A stretch of 64,000 nt of DNA from Shinella pollutisoli (GTDB lineage: Bacteria > Pseudomonadota > Alphaproteobacteria > Rhizobiales > Rhizobiaceae): the NCBI RefSeq assembly GCF_024609765.1, contig NZ_JANFDG010000006.1:153087-217086 (forward strand). The letters are read 5' to 3'. Below the pieces are notes generated by a model. That model saw only the letters and a list, made by a program, of their open reading frames with translations, searched no databases and was not told where the DNA came from. A program made the translations under genes and the position numbers. Below, one piece after another: positions 7,679 through 16,963 of the stretch (position 1 is the stretch's first letter; each line of letters begins with the position of its first letter).

Positions 7679-8308
7679 TCAGGAAGCGAGCGAGACGGCC
7701 GCGTTGACGGCGGCGGCGACCAGCACGGTGTTGAAGAAGAAGGAGACGACGGCGTGCAGCAGGTTGACCCTGCGCATCGCCGTCGTGGTGATGGCGACGT
7801 CGGAGGTCTGCGCGGTCATGCCGATGACGAAGGCGAAATAGACGAAGTCCCAGGCGGAGGGGCGGTCGGTGCGCGGGAAGTCCAGTCCCTCGCGGGTGCC
7901 GCTCCCGGCGCGCGAGGGGCGCCAGTAGAGATGGGCGTAGTGCATCGCCGCCATCAGGTGGATCGTCAGCCAGCCGAGCGCCACGGAGGCGAAGGCGAGC
8001 AGGAGCTCGGCGAGCGACGCCGCGCGCGCGGCGTTGAGCACGGAGAAGAGCGAGGCGACCGAGACCGCGACGGCGGCGAGCGTGACGGCGAGGATGATCC
8101 ACACCGGCTCGTCGGCGTCGACGGCATGCCGCTCCAGCCGCTCGGCGGTGAGCGAGGAGAGGCGGCGGAAGGTGAGCACGAGATAGGCGAGGAAGAAGGC
8201 GACGGCCGGGATCTCGACCGCAAGGTTCGGGGCGAGGCCAAGGACGAGCGCGAGCGCGACGCCGGCCGCGCCGATCCCCGCATAGAACGGCATGTGCCGG
8301 CCGGTCAT
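7679..8308 (-). CDS. DUF1345 family integral membrane protein
   Basis: 209-residue membrane protein with about five hydrophobic helices: two near the N-terminus (AGIGAAGVALALVLGLAPNL, then VEIPAVAFFLAYLVL), two in the middle and one at the C-terminus. The segment HYAHLYWRPSR and the later DFVYFAFVIGMTAQTSDV are characteristic of DUF1345 proteins, whose function is unknown. Its ATG overlaps the stop of the upstream yaiI-like gene in an ATGA junction, so the two are translationally coupled. Its place between adhC and fghA suggests co-expression with formaldehyde metabolism but not a mechanism. Confidence 0.88.
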   Translation of the reverse strand: MTGRHMPFYAGIGAAGVALALVLGLAPNLAVEIPAVAFFLAYLVLTFRRLSSLTAERLERHAVDADEPVWIILAVTLAAVAVSVASLFSVLNAARAASLAELLLAFASVALGWLTIHLMAAMHYAHLYWRPSRAGSGTREGLDFPRTDRPSAWDFVYFAFVIGMTAQTSDVAITTTAMRRVNLLHAVVSFFFNTVLVAAAVNAAVSLAS

Positions 8309-8784
8309 CGGCCCTGCCTCTCGTTCTTCGCGCGCCGGCAGAGCCGGTCCAGCGTCTCCAGGAAGGCCGAGCGGTCGCGGGGCGTGAAGGCGGCGTTGTA
8401 GCCCTTGCTCTCGCCCGTCTCGCGCAGGTGGGCGCCGAGGTCGCGCAGGGCGGTCGCCATGCCGATGTTGCTCCGGTCGAACAGGCGGCCGGACGGGCCG
8501 GTGACATGGGCGCCGGCGGCCACGCAGCGCCCGGCGAGCGGCACGTCGGCGGTGACGACGATGTCGCCCGGCCCGGCATGCCCGGCGATCCAGTCGTCGG
8601 CCGCGTCGAAGGCACCGGAGACGACGACGTTGCGGACCATCGGGTCGCGCGACGGGCGCAGGCCCGAATTGGCGACGAAGACGACGGGCAGGCCGTGGCG
8701 CTCGCCGACCCGGAGGATCTCCGCCTTCACGGGGCAGGCGTCGGCATCGACGTAGATGGTCGGTGTCGCTTCGGCCGTCGTCAC
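8305..8784 (-). CDS. YaiI/YqxD family protein (DUF188, PIN-like fold)
   Basis: 159-residue cytoplasmic protein of the UPF0178 family. The signature N-terminus IYVDADACPVKAEI provides acidic residues resembling a PIN-like nuclease centre, followed by FVANSGLR, the GPGDIVVTADVPLA segment and DRSNIGMATALRDL. No activity has been established for the family; nuclease function is an inference from fold. The start is GTG at 8784, which overlaps the stop of the upstream exported protein (GTGA), and the stop overlaps the DUF1345 start. Confidence 0.92.
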   Translation of the reverse strand: MTTAEATPTIYVDADACPVKAEILRVGERHGLPVVFVANSGLRPSRDPMVRNVVVSGAFDAADDWIAGHAGPGDIVVTADVPLAGRCVAAGAHVTGPSGRLFDRSNIGMATALRDLGAHLRETGESKGYNAAFTPRDRSAFLETLDRLCRRAKNERQGR

Positions 8785-9242
8785 GGGCGGACCGCGCCCA
8801 TGTCCTGCGGCGCGGCGTCGTTCGCGGGGATCGCCCCGCGGGTCGCCGTGCCGCTTGCCCGCGGGCGCCAGACCTCGCTCCCGAGCGCCTTTCCGCCCCC
8901 GTTCGCCCAGGCACCGGACCAGGAGCCGTCGGGCTGCCGCGTGTAGAGCGCGATGCCGTGGCCGCTCGGCGTGGCGTAGCTGACGGCGAAGGTGTCGCCG
9001 GCGCCGGCCGCAAGCACGCCGACGCCCTGCGTCTCGTCGCTGCCGAAGCGCCAGGTGACGGCATAGGTCTCGCCGGTCCTCTCGACGAGGATCGTGCCGG
9101 TGTAGGGGCTGCGGTCGCCGGGATTCGTGCCGGTCATGTCGTAGGCGCCCTCGGGCCCGGCCGAGGCCGGAACGGCGCCGGCGAGCAGGGCGGCAAGGGT
9201 GACGACGGTGCGCATGGCCTGCGGACGGACGGCGGTTCTCAT
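8781..9242 (-). CDS. Exported hypothetical protein, 153 aa
   Basis: Unrecognised secreted protein. Residues 1-30 contain a signal sequence (MRTVVTLAALLAGAVPASAG as the hydrophobic core and cleavage region). The mature part reads as a small beta-rich domain: YDMTGTNPGDRSPYTGTILV, then GETYAVTWRFGSDETQGVGV and GHGIALYTRQPDGSWSGAWA, resembling repeats of about 30 residues. I chose the ATG at 9242 because GAGGAAGC precedes it; the internal ATG at 9215 would leave a shorter but still valid signal peptide. It lies 62 bp after adhC and overlaps yaiI by four bases. Confidence 0.8.
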   Translation of the reverse strand: MRTAVRPQAMRTVVTLAALLAGAVPASAGPEGAYDMTGTNPGDRSPYTGTILVERTGETYAVTWRFGSDETQGVGVLAAGAGDTFAVSYATPSGHGIALYTRQPDGSWSGAWANGGGKALGSEVWRPRASGTATRGAIPANDAAPQDMGAVRP

Positions 9243-9304
9243 CGCTTCCTCCTCGATCGCCGCCCGGAAGGCCCGCGGCCCTCCGGACGGATCCGCGCCG
9301 GATA

Positions 9305-10432
<1,128 letters not shown>

Positions 10433-10514
10433 CGTCTTTCTCCCTCTTCCGGATTCGCGTTCCGGCCGACCATCGCAGAGCCGGCCCGCCGTCTCAAGTG
10501 CATGGATGCCGAAA

Positions 10515-10919
10515 TCAGCCGCGGCTTCTTCCGGCGAGGCGGGCGATCTCGGCTTCCAGCGCGGCGATCGCCTCGCCCGTCTCCTCGTGCAGGCGGCGTA
10601 CCGCGTCGAGATGGCGGTGGACGAGGCGCATCTCGTCGCCGTCGGGCAGAAGGGACGGCGCCCCGCCGATGCCGGCGACCAGCCAGGAGGGGGCGACCGA
10701 CAGCACGCCCGCAAGCCGGGCAAGCGCGTCAGCGCGCGGCTCGGCGCGGTCGCATTCCCATTCGCCGACCGTCTCCTCCGGCAGGCCGAGCCGGGCGGCG
10801 AGGTCCGCCAGCGTCAGGCCGAGGGCGTCGCGCGCCCGCCAGATCCGCCCGCCGAGCGTGTCGGAATCGGTGCGCATCACGGGGAAGGGGATCGTGTTGC
10901 TTTCTCCGGAAAAGGTCAT
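10515..10919 (-). CDS. XRE-family helix-turn-helix transcriptional regulator
   Basis: 134-residue DNA-binding protein. The XRE-type HTH covers about residues 24-80: [20 protein letters not shown], then [20 protein letters not shown] as the recognition portion. The C-terminal part is a short coiled region ([20 protein letters not shown], then [14 protein letters not shown]), probably for dimerisation. I used the ATG at 10919 because GGAGAG lies 6-8 bases upstream. It sits 82 bp upstream of adhC on the same strand, so control of the formaldehyde operon is possible but unproven; the divergent EamA gene is another candidate target. Confidence 0.9.
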   Translation of the reverse strand: MTFSGESNTIPFPVMRTDSDTLGGRIWRARDALGLTLADLAARLGLPEETVGEWECDRAEPRADALARLAGVLSVAPSWLVAGIGGAPSLLPDGDEMRLVHRHLDAVRRLHEETGEAIAALEAEIARLAGRSRG

Positions 10920-11077
10920 CGTGGTCTCTCCGTTGTTCTGCGCCCCGAGGATACAGGCGGCGGCCCGCACGCCGCTACCCCGAACGCGCCGTGCCGTGCC
11001 GCTCGGGGATCGCTGCATTTTGCGGATTGCCAGACGCGGCAAAAGCGATATGCAGGGGGCTCACGAAGGAACAGGGC

Positions 11078-12031
11078 ATGACGAGCGGCGCATCGACGGA
11101 GCATGGGTCTGCGGGATCGGAGACCATGAAGGGCGTGGCGCTGATGATGGGCGCGATGACCGTGCTGCCCTGCATGGACGCGATCGCCAAGTACATGGCG
11201 ACCGTCGAGGGCATGTCGCCGGGGCAGGTGACGTTCTACCGCTTCTTCTTCCAGATCCTCTTCACGCTGCCGCTGCTGTTCACCGTCGCGGGCGCGGCGT
11301 CGCTCAAGCCGAAGCGGCCGTGGATGAACCTCCTGCGCGGCGCGCTGCACGGGGCGGCGAGCCTGCTCTTCTTCACGGCGGTCAAGTACATGCCGCTCGC
11401 CGACGTCTTCGCCATCTATTTCGTCGAGCCCTTCATCCTGACGGCGATGTCGGCGGCCTTCCTCGGCGAGAAGGTCGGCTGGCGGCGCTGGCTCGCCATC
11501 GTCGTCGGCTTCGGCGGCGCGCTGATCGTCATCCAGCCGAGCTTCGCGCTGTTCGGCTGGACGGCGCTGCTGCCGGTCGGCTGCGCCTTCCTGTTCTCGC
11601 TCTATCTCTTCATGAACCGGGCGATCGGCGAGGCCGATTCGCCGCTGACCATGCAGACGGTCGCGGGCTTCGGCGGCGTGCTCTTCGTCGGCGGCGCGCT
11701 CAGCGCCGGCAACGCGGCGGGAGCCGTCGACTTCGTGCCCTCGCTGCCGACGTCGTGGCTGGGCCTCGCGCTGCTTCTCGTCCTCGGCTCGCTGTCGGGC
11801 TACGGCCACATCCTCGTGGTGCGCGCCTTCCGGCTGGCGCCGCTCTCGCTGCTGGCACCGTTCCAGTATTTCGAGATCATCTCCGGCGTCGTGCTCGGCT
11901 ATGCCATCTTCGGCGATTTCCCGAGCCCCTCGAAGTGGCTCGGCATCGCCGTCATCGTCGCCTCCGGCCTCTTCATCATCTGGCGCGAGCAGAAGGTGCG
12001 GCGCGCCGCGCGGCCCGTCGCCTACGAGTGA
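11078..12031 (+). CDS. DMT-superfamily permease (EamA domain)
   Basis: 317-residue inner-membrane transporter with ten predicted helices in two EamA repeats: the first begins [20 protein letters not shown], the second around [20 protein letters not shown]. The helix ending [15 protein letters not shown] and the closing [20 protein letters not shown] are typical of the S-adenosylmethionine or metabolite exporter branch of EamA proteins. The substrate is not evident. An AAGGA sequence precedes the ATG at 11078; a second in-frame ATG at 11126 is also possible. The last 10 bases overlap lipB on the opposite strand. Confidence 0.9.
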   Translation: MTSGASTEHGSAGSETMKGVALMMGAMTVLPCMDAIAKYMATVEGMSPGQVTFYRFFFQILFTLPLLFTVAGAASLKPKRPWMNLLRGALHGAASLLFFTAVKYMPLADVFAIYFVEPFILTAMSAAFLGEKVGWRRWLAIVVGFGGALIVIQPSFALFGWTALLPVGCAFLFSLYLFMNRAIGEADSPLTMQTVAGFGGVLFVGGALSAGNAAGAVDFVPSLPTSWLGLALLLVLGSLSGYGHILVVRAFRLAPLSLLAPFQYFEIISGVVLGYAIFGDFPSPSKWLGIAVIVASGLFIIWREQKVRRAARPVAYE

Positions 12032-12741
12032 TCCGTCACCGTCGGGCCGAACACGCGCTCGAAGGATTCGCGGATGCGCATGTCGACGTCGCTCATCATC
12101 ACCGGCAGGCCGAGGTCGACCAGGCTGGTGACGCCGTAGCCGCGGATGCCGCAGGGCACGATGCCGGAAAAATGCTCGAGGTCGGGATCGACGTTGAGCG
12201 AGAAGCCGTGGAAGCTCACCCAGCGGCGCAGCCGGATGCCGATCGCGGCGATCTTGTCCTCCGCGGGCGAACCGTCGGGAAGCGGCGGGCGCTCTGGCCG
12301 GCGCACCCAGACGCCGACGCGATCCTCCCGCCGCTCGCCGCGCACGTTCATGGCCGCGAGCGCGCCGATCACCACCGATTCGAGCCCCGCCACGAAGGCG
12401 CGGATGTCCGGGCGGCGGCGCTTCAGGTCGAGCATGACGTAGACGACGCGCTGGCCGGGGCCGTGATAGGTGTATTCGCCGCCGCGCCCCGTGGCGAAGA
12501 CCGGGAAGCGGTCGGGCGCGACGAGGTCGGCCGCATCCGCGCTGGTGCCGGCGGTGTAGAGAGGCGGGTGCTCCACGAGCCAGACGAGCTCGTCGGCCTC
12601 GCCCCGGGCGATCGCCTCCGCCTCGGCCTCCATGGTCTCGACGGCGCGATCGTAGGGCACGAGATCGCGCGCCACGCGCCAGCGCACGGGGGCGGCGCCG
12701 GCCGGCGCGAGGAGGGATAGGGAAATGTCTTGGCGTTGCAT
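12022..12741 (-). CDS. lipB: Octanoyltransferase
   Basis: Transfers octanoyl groups from acyl carrier protein to lipoyl domains, the first step of lipoate synthesis; LipA, encoded at 58991, then inserts sulfur. The 239-residue product contains [16 protein letters not shown], the glycine-rich binding loop [13 protein letters not shown], the lysine in [14 protein letters not shown] and the catalytic cysteine in [11 protein letters not shown]. All expected active-site elements are intact. Targets in this window include PdhB, PdhC and GcvH. The gene runs convergent to, and slightly overlaps, the EamA permease. Confidence 0.97.
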   Translation of the reverse strand: MQRQDISLSLLAPAGAAPVRWRVARDLVPYDRAVETMEAEAEAIARGEADELVWLVEHPPLYTAGTSADAADLVAPDRFPVFATGRGGEYTYHGPGQRVVYVMLDLKRRRPDIRAFVAGLESVVIGALAAMNVRGERREDRVGVWVRRPERPPLPDGSPAEDKIAAIGIRLRRWVSFHGFSLNVDPDLEHFSGIVPCGIRGYGVTSLVDLGLPVMMSDVDMRIRESFERVFGPTVTDHS

Positions 12742-12937
12742 CCGAGTGTCCTTCTTCCGGTCCGTTCTGCCAGATATGGGCGCGAAGATGCAAGGATTTC
12801 AGGGCTTTCGCGGGCGGTGCCCGGGGCCTGTTGAAATTGTTCGGCTTTTCGTCACTTTTCTTGTCGGACGGCCTTGTGCACCCCAGAGGCTTTTGCTACA
12901 TGCAGCCGCGCCGGAGCAATTCGGCATCTACCACGAT

Positions 12938-13022
12938 GCGGTCGTGGCGGAATTGGTAGACGCGCAGCGTTGAGGTCGCTGTGGGGCAACCCGTGGAAGT
13001 TCGAGTCTTCTCGACCGCACCA
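12938..13022 (+). tRNA. tRNA-Leu, anticodon GAG
   Basis: An 85-base class II tRNA. The acceptor stem GCGGTCG pairs with CGACCGC, followed by discriminator A and an encoded CCA. The D-arm holds GGCGGAATTGGTAGACGCG. The anticodon arm is CAGCG-TTGAGGT-CGCTG, placing GAG at positions 34-36. A variable arm (GTGGGGCAACCCGT) and the T-arm TTCGAGTC follow. A terminator hairpin lies three bases downstream. Confidence 0.97.
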
Positions 13023-13024
13023 AG

Positions 13025-13049
13025 AACCCGGCTTCGAGCCGGGTTTTTT
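13025..13049 (+). terminator. Rho-independent terminator of tRNA-Leu
   Basis: AACCCGGCT pairs with AGCCGGGTT around a TCG loop, followed directly by a run of six T residues including the end of the stem. It is placed immediately after the tRNA CCA. Confidence 0.92.
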
Positions 13050-13078
13050 GTTGTTCCGTCCCGCCTGAGGAAGCGTGG

Positions 13079-13387
13079 TCAAGCGACCTGCGCGGCGGCT
13101 TCGACGATCTCGGGATGCCGTTCGAGGACCTTCAGGAGGAGGCGTCCGGCAGGATCGGGGGACCGGCGTCCCTGTTCCCAGTTGCTGACGGTTGCCGCCG
13201 GTATGCCGAAGCGGCGCTCGAACTCTTTCGCGGACCTTGCGACTTTCTTGCGAATGGCGCGAATGCGCTCGGCCGGCATCGGATCGACGTTCACGGCTTC
13301 GAGTGCGATTTCGCCGCGCTTCCAGGCGAGGGCTTCCCTGAGGCCCTCCTCGATGGCGGTGCCGAGCTCGGTTCGCTTGTCAGTCAT
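13079..13387 (-). CDS. HigA-like antitoxin, XRE-type helix-turn-helix
   Basis: 102-residue antitoxin-type regulator. The N-terminal half (LGTAIEEGLREALAWKRGEI) is the segment that usually wraps the toxin. The C-terminal HTH (about residues 48-90) reads ARSAKEFERRFGIPAATVSN followed by WEQGRRSPDPAGRLLLKVL. It follows the frameshifted toxin at 13380-13702; in the toxin's restored frame the genes would overlap by eight bases, the normal arrangement of HigBA operons. It remains intact, so it may still bind the two operator palindromes at 13712-13757. Confidence 0.85.
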   Translation of the reverse strand: MTDKRTELGTAIEEGLREALAWKRGEIALEAVNVDPMPAERIRAIRKKVARSAKEFERRFGIPAATVSNWEQGRRSPDPAGRLLLKVLERHPEIVEAAAQVA

Positions 13388-13702
13388 TGTTCAACTCCTT
13401 GATCAGGGCGAGCAGAGCCTTGCGATCGGCGCTCGAAAGATCGGCTTTCTCGTTCTTGGCGTAGGCTGTGAGCAGCAGGGCCATTCCTCGGAGATCATCA
13501 GGAAGTAGATGGCACGCCCGCCTCCGCTCTTGCCGCGGCTACCGAGGCGGAAACGTATCTTGCGGATGCCGCCGAGCCCCTGAATGACGTCGCCGGCCGC
13601 AGGATTGGAGGCGATCGCCTGTTCCACGGCCATCATGTCGGCCGCCGAGGCGCCGATCCGTTTCATGTCCTTCAGATAGCGCCTGGTTCGGACGACCTTC
13701 AT
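13380..13702 (-). pseudogene. HigB/RelE-type toxin gene broken by a one-base frameshift
   Basis: From the ATG at 13702 (MKVVRTRRYLKDMKRIG) the frame matches a RelE/HigB-type toxin through GGGRAIYFLMISEE at residue 73, near 13484. It then passes into WPCCSQPTPRTRK and stops at 13403. Reading one base earlier, as if a single A were missing from GAGGAAATGG, restores MALLLTAYAKNEKADLSSAD and a stop at 13380, giving about 107 aa, the expected length with the conserved KNEKA motif. This may be a real inactivating deletion, a variant in part of the population, or a sequencing error at a short A run. Confidence 0.8.
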
Positions 13703-13711
13703 GGGTCCATA

Positions 13712-13757
13712 TACGCCATCGGCGTATTCTTCGCAAAGAAAATACGCCAATAGCGTA
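13712..13757. promoter_or_regulatory. Paired palindromic operators of the toxin-antitoxin operon
   Basis: Two related inverted repeats lie just upstream of the toxin start: TACGCC-ATC-GGCGTA at 13712-13726 (perfect) and TACGCC-AAT-AGCGTA at 13743-13757 (one mismatch). Their centres are 31 bases apart, about three helical turns, so two antitoxin dimers would sit on the same DNA face. Autorepression by the HigA-like protein is inferred. Confidence 0.75.
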
Positions 13758-13772
13758 AATTCATGCGCCGGT

Positions 13773-14267
13773 TCAATCCCGCATCTTCCGATATCTCTTG
13801 ACGATCCGCTCCCGCTTCAGCCGCGACAGGCGCTCGATCCAGAAGATGCCGTCGAGCTGGTCGATCTCGTGCTGCAGGCAGACGGACAGCAGGCCGCCCG
13901 CTTCCTCGACATGCTCCCCGCCCGAGAGGTCGCGATAGCGGACGCGCACGCGGGCGGGGCGCTCGACGGTGTCGGTGACGCCGGGCATGGAGACGCTGCC
14001 CTCGGCGTGCTGCGCGGTCTCGGGCGAGGACCACTCGATCGCCGGGTTGACGTAGACGCGGGTGGAGGCGGGACCGTCGAGCTCGATGACGACCAGCCGC
14101 TCGAGGATGCCCGCATGGGCGGCGGTGATGCCGATGCCGGGAGCGGCGCGCATCGTCTCGGCGAGGTCCGCCGCAAGCGTCGCGAGGCGGGCGTCGAAGC
14201 GGCCGATCTCGACCGAGCGGGCCTTCAGCCGCGGGTCGGGATAGCGCAGGATGGGAAGGGGTGCCAT
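13773..14267 (-). CDS. Peptide deformylase-like protein lacking metal ligands
   Basis: 164-residue homologue of peptide deformylase with all three sequence motifs displaced at key positions. Motif 1 is GIGITAAH where Q is normal at the end; motif 2 is EGSVSMPG with Ser91 replacing the metal-binding cysteine; motif 3 is QHEIDQLDG, keeping His133 and Glu134 but with Gln137 in place of the second histidine. Two of three metal ligands are therefore missing and deformylase activity is unlikely. Overall length and order match the family, and such degenerate copies are known in rhizobia beside active def. It may bind N-termini or have another role. Confidence 0.88.
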   Translation of the reverse strand: MAPLPILRYPDPRLKARSVEIGRFDARLATLAADLAETMRAAPGIGITAAHAGILERLVVIELDGPASTRVYVNPAIEWSSPETAQHAEGSVSMPGVTDTVERPARVRVRYRDLSGGEHVEEAGGLLSVCLQHEIDQLDGIFWIERLSRLKRERIVKRYRKMRD

Positions 14268-14545
14268 GGGGTCTCCGCCGGATCGTTCCGCCGTTCCTTC
14301 CTAGCCGATCCGGGCTCGCCGGAAAACACCATGGAGCCCATGTAATTTTCATGACATTGCAACAGCTTGCGCATTTTTTTCGGCAGCGCCGCCATTTGCC
14401 GTTTTCGGTGGTGGACCGGAGACGCTCTTTGCTTTAGCACGAAGGCGGTAGGCCCGCTGGGCCGTCCGGAACCCTCTATGCAGCTTCGTCGTCTCCGCTC
14501 CGCCGAAAGGCCGGACAGGACGCATTCCCCCGGAGGAACGGCCCG

Positions 14546-15976
14546 ATGGAAAACGCCGGCGACGACGACCGCACCGCGCAGGAGGACCGCGCGCACCTGC
14601 CCTTCGAGGGCGAGGACATCTATGCCGAGGACGGCTCGATCCGCTCCGACTTCCTCATGCATGTCGGCGCGGCGATCGCCGACCGCGACCTCCTGTTCCT
14701 GCGCCGGCACGTGGCGCGGCTGCACGAATCGGAGATGGGCGACCTCCTGGAGGCGATCCAGCCGGAGCAGCGCCGCCAGCTCGTCTCGCTGCTCGGCGCC
14801 GACTTCGACCTCGCGGCGCTGACCGAGGTCGACGAGGCGATCCGCCTCGACATCGTCGAGCACCTGCCGAACGAGCAGCTCGCCGCCGCCCTCGGCGAGA
14901 TGGATTCGGACGACGCCGTCTACATCCTGGAGGACCTCGACCAGAAGGACCAGGAGGAGATCCTCTCCAAGCTGCCCTTCACCGAGCGCATCCGGCTCCG
15001 CCGCTCGCTCGACTATCCGGAGAGCACCGCCGGCCGGCGCATGCAGACGGAATTCGTCGCCGTGCCGCCCTTCTGGACGGTCGGCCAGACGATCGACTAC
15101 ATGCGCGAGGACGGCGACCTGCCGGAGAGCTTCTCGCAGATCTTCGTCATCGACCCGACCTTCCGGCTCCTCGGCGCCGTCGACCTCGACCGCATCCTGC
15201 GCGCCAAGCGCGGCACGAAGGTCGAGGCGATCATGCGCGAGACGAACCATCCGATCCCCGCCGAGATGGACCAGGAGGAGGCCGCCCAGCTCTTCGAGCA
15301 GTACGACCTTCTCTCCGCCGCCGTCGTCGACGAGAACGGCCGCCTCGTCGGCGTGCTCACCATCGACGACGTCGTCGACGTCATCCAGGAGGAGGCGGAG
15401 GAGGACCTGATGCGTCTCGGCGGCGTCGGCGACGAGGAGCTGTCGGACACCACCATCGAGACCGTGCGCTCGCGCGCGCCGTGGCTGCTCGTCAACCTGC
15501 TGACGGCCTTCGTCGCGGCCTCCGTCATCTCGCTGTTCGAGGCGACGATCGAGGAGATCGTGGCGCTTGCCGTGCTGATGCCGATCGTCGCCGGCATGGG
15601 CGGCAATGCCGGCTCGCAGACGATGACCGTGACGGTGCGCGCGCTCGCCACCCGCAACCTCGACATCCACAACGCCTGGCGCGTCGTGCGCCGCGAGGCG
15701 GGCGTCGGCATCCTGCACGGCGTCGCCTTCGGCCTCATGATCGGCCTCGTCGCGGGCGTCTGGTTCCACGATCCCAACATCGGCGGCGTCATCGCCGCCG
15801 CCATGCTGATCAACATGACGGCGGCGGCACTCGCCGGCATCGCCATCCCGCTCTTCCTCGACCGGGCGGGCGCCGACCCCGCCGTCTCGTCGGCCGTCTT
15901 CGTGACGGCGGTCACCGACATCGTCGGCTTCTTCGCCTTCCTCGGGATCGCCACCTGGTGGTTCGCGCTGCGCTGA
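14546..15976 (+). CDS. mgtE: MgtE-family magnesium transporter
   Basis: 476-residue dimeric Mg2+ channel of the inner membrane. Residues about 35-150 form the MgtE N domain of short helical repeats (LVSLLGADFDLAALTEVDEA). Two CBS domains follow at about 155-280, with FVIDPTFRLLGAVDL and the LVGVLTIDDVVDVI end. Five transmembrane helices complete it, starting PWLLVNLLTAFVAASVISLF. The pore signature AGMGGNAGSQTMTVTVRA is intact. Cytoplasmic domains normally close the channel at high Mg2+. A GGAGGA Shine-Dalgarno precedes the ATG. The 278 bp upstream is shared with the divergent deformylase-like gene; I see no clear Mg2+ riboswitch in it. Confidence 0.96.
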   Translation: MENAGDDDRTAQEDRAHLPFEGEDIYAEDGSIRSDFLMHVGAAIADRDLLFLRRHVARLHESEMGDLLEAIQPEQRRQLVSLLGADFDLAALTEVDEAIRLDIVEHLPNEQLAAALGEMDSDDAVYILEDLDQKDQEEILSKLPFTERIRLRRSLDYPESTAGRRMQTEFVAVPPFWTVGQTIDYMREDGDLPESFSQIFVIDPTFRLLGAVDLDRILRAKRGTKVEAIMRETNHPIPAEMDQEEAAQLFEQYDLLSAAVVDENGRLVGVLTIDDVVDVIQEEAEEDLMRLGGVGDEELSDTTIETVRSRAPWLLVNLLTAFVAASVISLFEATIEEIVALAVLMPIVAGMGGNAGSQTMTVTVRALATRNLDIHNAWRVVRREAGVGILHGVAFGLMIGLVAGVWFHDPNIGGVIAAAMLINMTAAALAGIAIPLFLDRAGADPAVSSAVFVTAVTDIVGFFAFLGIATWWFALR

Positions 15977-15979
15977 AAA

Positions 15980-16007
15980 TTGACTTGTACGTAAAAGTCA
16001 ATAGAAT
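15980..16007 (+). promoter_or_regulatory. Promoter with MerR-type palindromic operator
   Basis: TTGACTT at 15980-15986 and AAGTCAA at 15995-16001 form a perfect seven-base inverted repeat around GTACGTAA. The left arm doubles as a -35 box (TTGACT) and TAGAAT at 16002-16007, 16 bases later, could be the -10. An operator lying within the promoter spacer is typical of MerR regulators; autoregulation of the gene at 16038 is inferred. Confidence 0.65.
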
Positions 16008-16037
16008 GGGCGCCCGCGGAACGGGAGCCGGGCAGGC

Positions 16038-16424
16038 GTGGACAAATACTATACCATAACCGAGTTGACGCGCGAGTTCGGGGTCTCGACCCGGACGCTG
16101 CGCTTCTACGAGGACGAGGGGCTGATCCATCCCGAGCGGCGCGGGCGCACGCGGCTCTTCCGCCCGGCCGACCGCCGGCTGATCCAGGAGATCCTGCGCG
16201 GGCGGCGCATCGGCCTCACCATCGCCGAGATCCGCGAGATCATCCGCGTCTACAAGGACCCGCCGGGCGAGGTGGGCCAGCTCGAGCTGCTGATGAAGAA
16301 GGTGAACGAGAAGCGCGACGAGCTGCGCCAGAAGCGGCGCGACATCGACGAGACGCTCGCCGAGCTCGACAATGTCGAGGAGGCCTGCCTGACGCGGCTC
16401 GCCGAGATCGGCGTCGGCACCTGA
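16038..16424 (+). CDS. MerR-family transcriptional regulator
   Basis: 128-residue regulator. The winged HTH is at residues 3-70 (YYTITELTREFGVSTRTLRF, then YEDEGLIHPERRGRTRLFRP), followed by a long dimerisation coiled coil (LELLMKKVNEKRDELRQKRR). There are no cysteines placed for metal binding except one near the C-terminus, so metal sensing is unlikely. The fold resembles MerR members that control branched-chain or fatty-acid catabolism in Proteobacteria, but no such operon is adjacent. The start is GTG at 16038, 30 bases after a promoter with an embedded palindrome. Confidence 0.92.
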   Translation: MDKYYTITELTREFGVSTRTLRFYEDEGLIHPERRGRTRLFRPADRRLIQEILRGRRIGLTIAEIREIIRVYKDPPGEVGQLELLMKKVNEKRDELRQKRRDIDETLAELDNVEEACLTRLAEIGVGT

Positions 16425-16485
16425 TTTCCTCTTGTCTCCCGCAATTCCGGAGGCGAAACCGCTTCATGCCGTTGCTGGGATTGCG

Positions 16486-16959
16486 CTAGATCCAGCACGT
16501 CGTGTCGTGGCGGTAGCGCTCGAAATCGATGCCGAAGCGCGACAGCAGGTGCAGCTCCTCGCGGCGGATCGCCACCAGATGGGTGACGGCGGCGGCCGGG
16601 ATCGCCACGATCAGGCACCAGGGATTGAGCAGGATCAGGCCCAGGCCGGCCGTCGCCAGCGTATAGCCGAGATAGATGGGATTGCGGGTGAAGCGGTAGG
16701 GGCCGCTCGTCACGAGATGGGTCGAGCAGCGGTTCGGCAGGATCGTCGTGTGGCAGTCGAGCAGCGTGCGCATCGCCCAGACGTCGAGCACGGCGGCGGA
16801 GGCGATCAGCAGGGCGCCGACGCCGCGCGCCGCGAGCACGTGGTCCTCGGCGACCGAGAGCGGCACGAGCGCCTGGAGCAGGAAGGCTGCCGCGATCGCC
16901 AGACCGTAGATGAACGGCGGCCAGGGGAAGACGAGCGGCTTCATGCGATAGGCGTTCAT
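16486..16959 (-). CDS. Isoprenylcysteine carboxyl methyltransferase family membrane protein
   Basis: 157-residue integral membrane protein with four to five helices. The C-terminal half carries the ICMT/PEMT-type S-adenosylmethionine-binding signature: TSGPYRFTRNPIYLGY, then RREELHLLSRFGIDFERYR. Bacterial members methylate diverse lipids or small molecules and rarely prenylated proteins, so the substrate is unknown. It follows the acyltransferase-like gene with four bases between them and is very probably co-transcribed with it. Confidence 0.88.
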   Translation of the reverse strand: MNAYRMKPLVFPWPPFIYGLAIAAAFLLQALVPLSVAEDHVLAARGVGALLIASAAVLDVWAMRTLLDCHTTILPNRCSTHLVTSGPYRFTRNPIYLGYTLATAGLGLILLNPWCLIVAIPAAAVTHLVAIRREELHLLSRFGIDFERYRHDTTCWI

Positions 16960-16963
16960 GATC

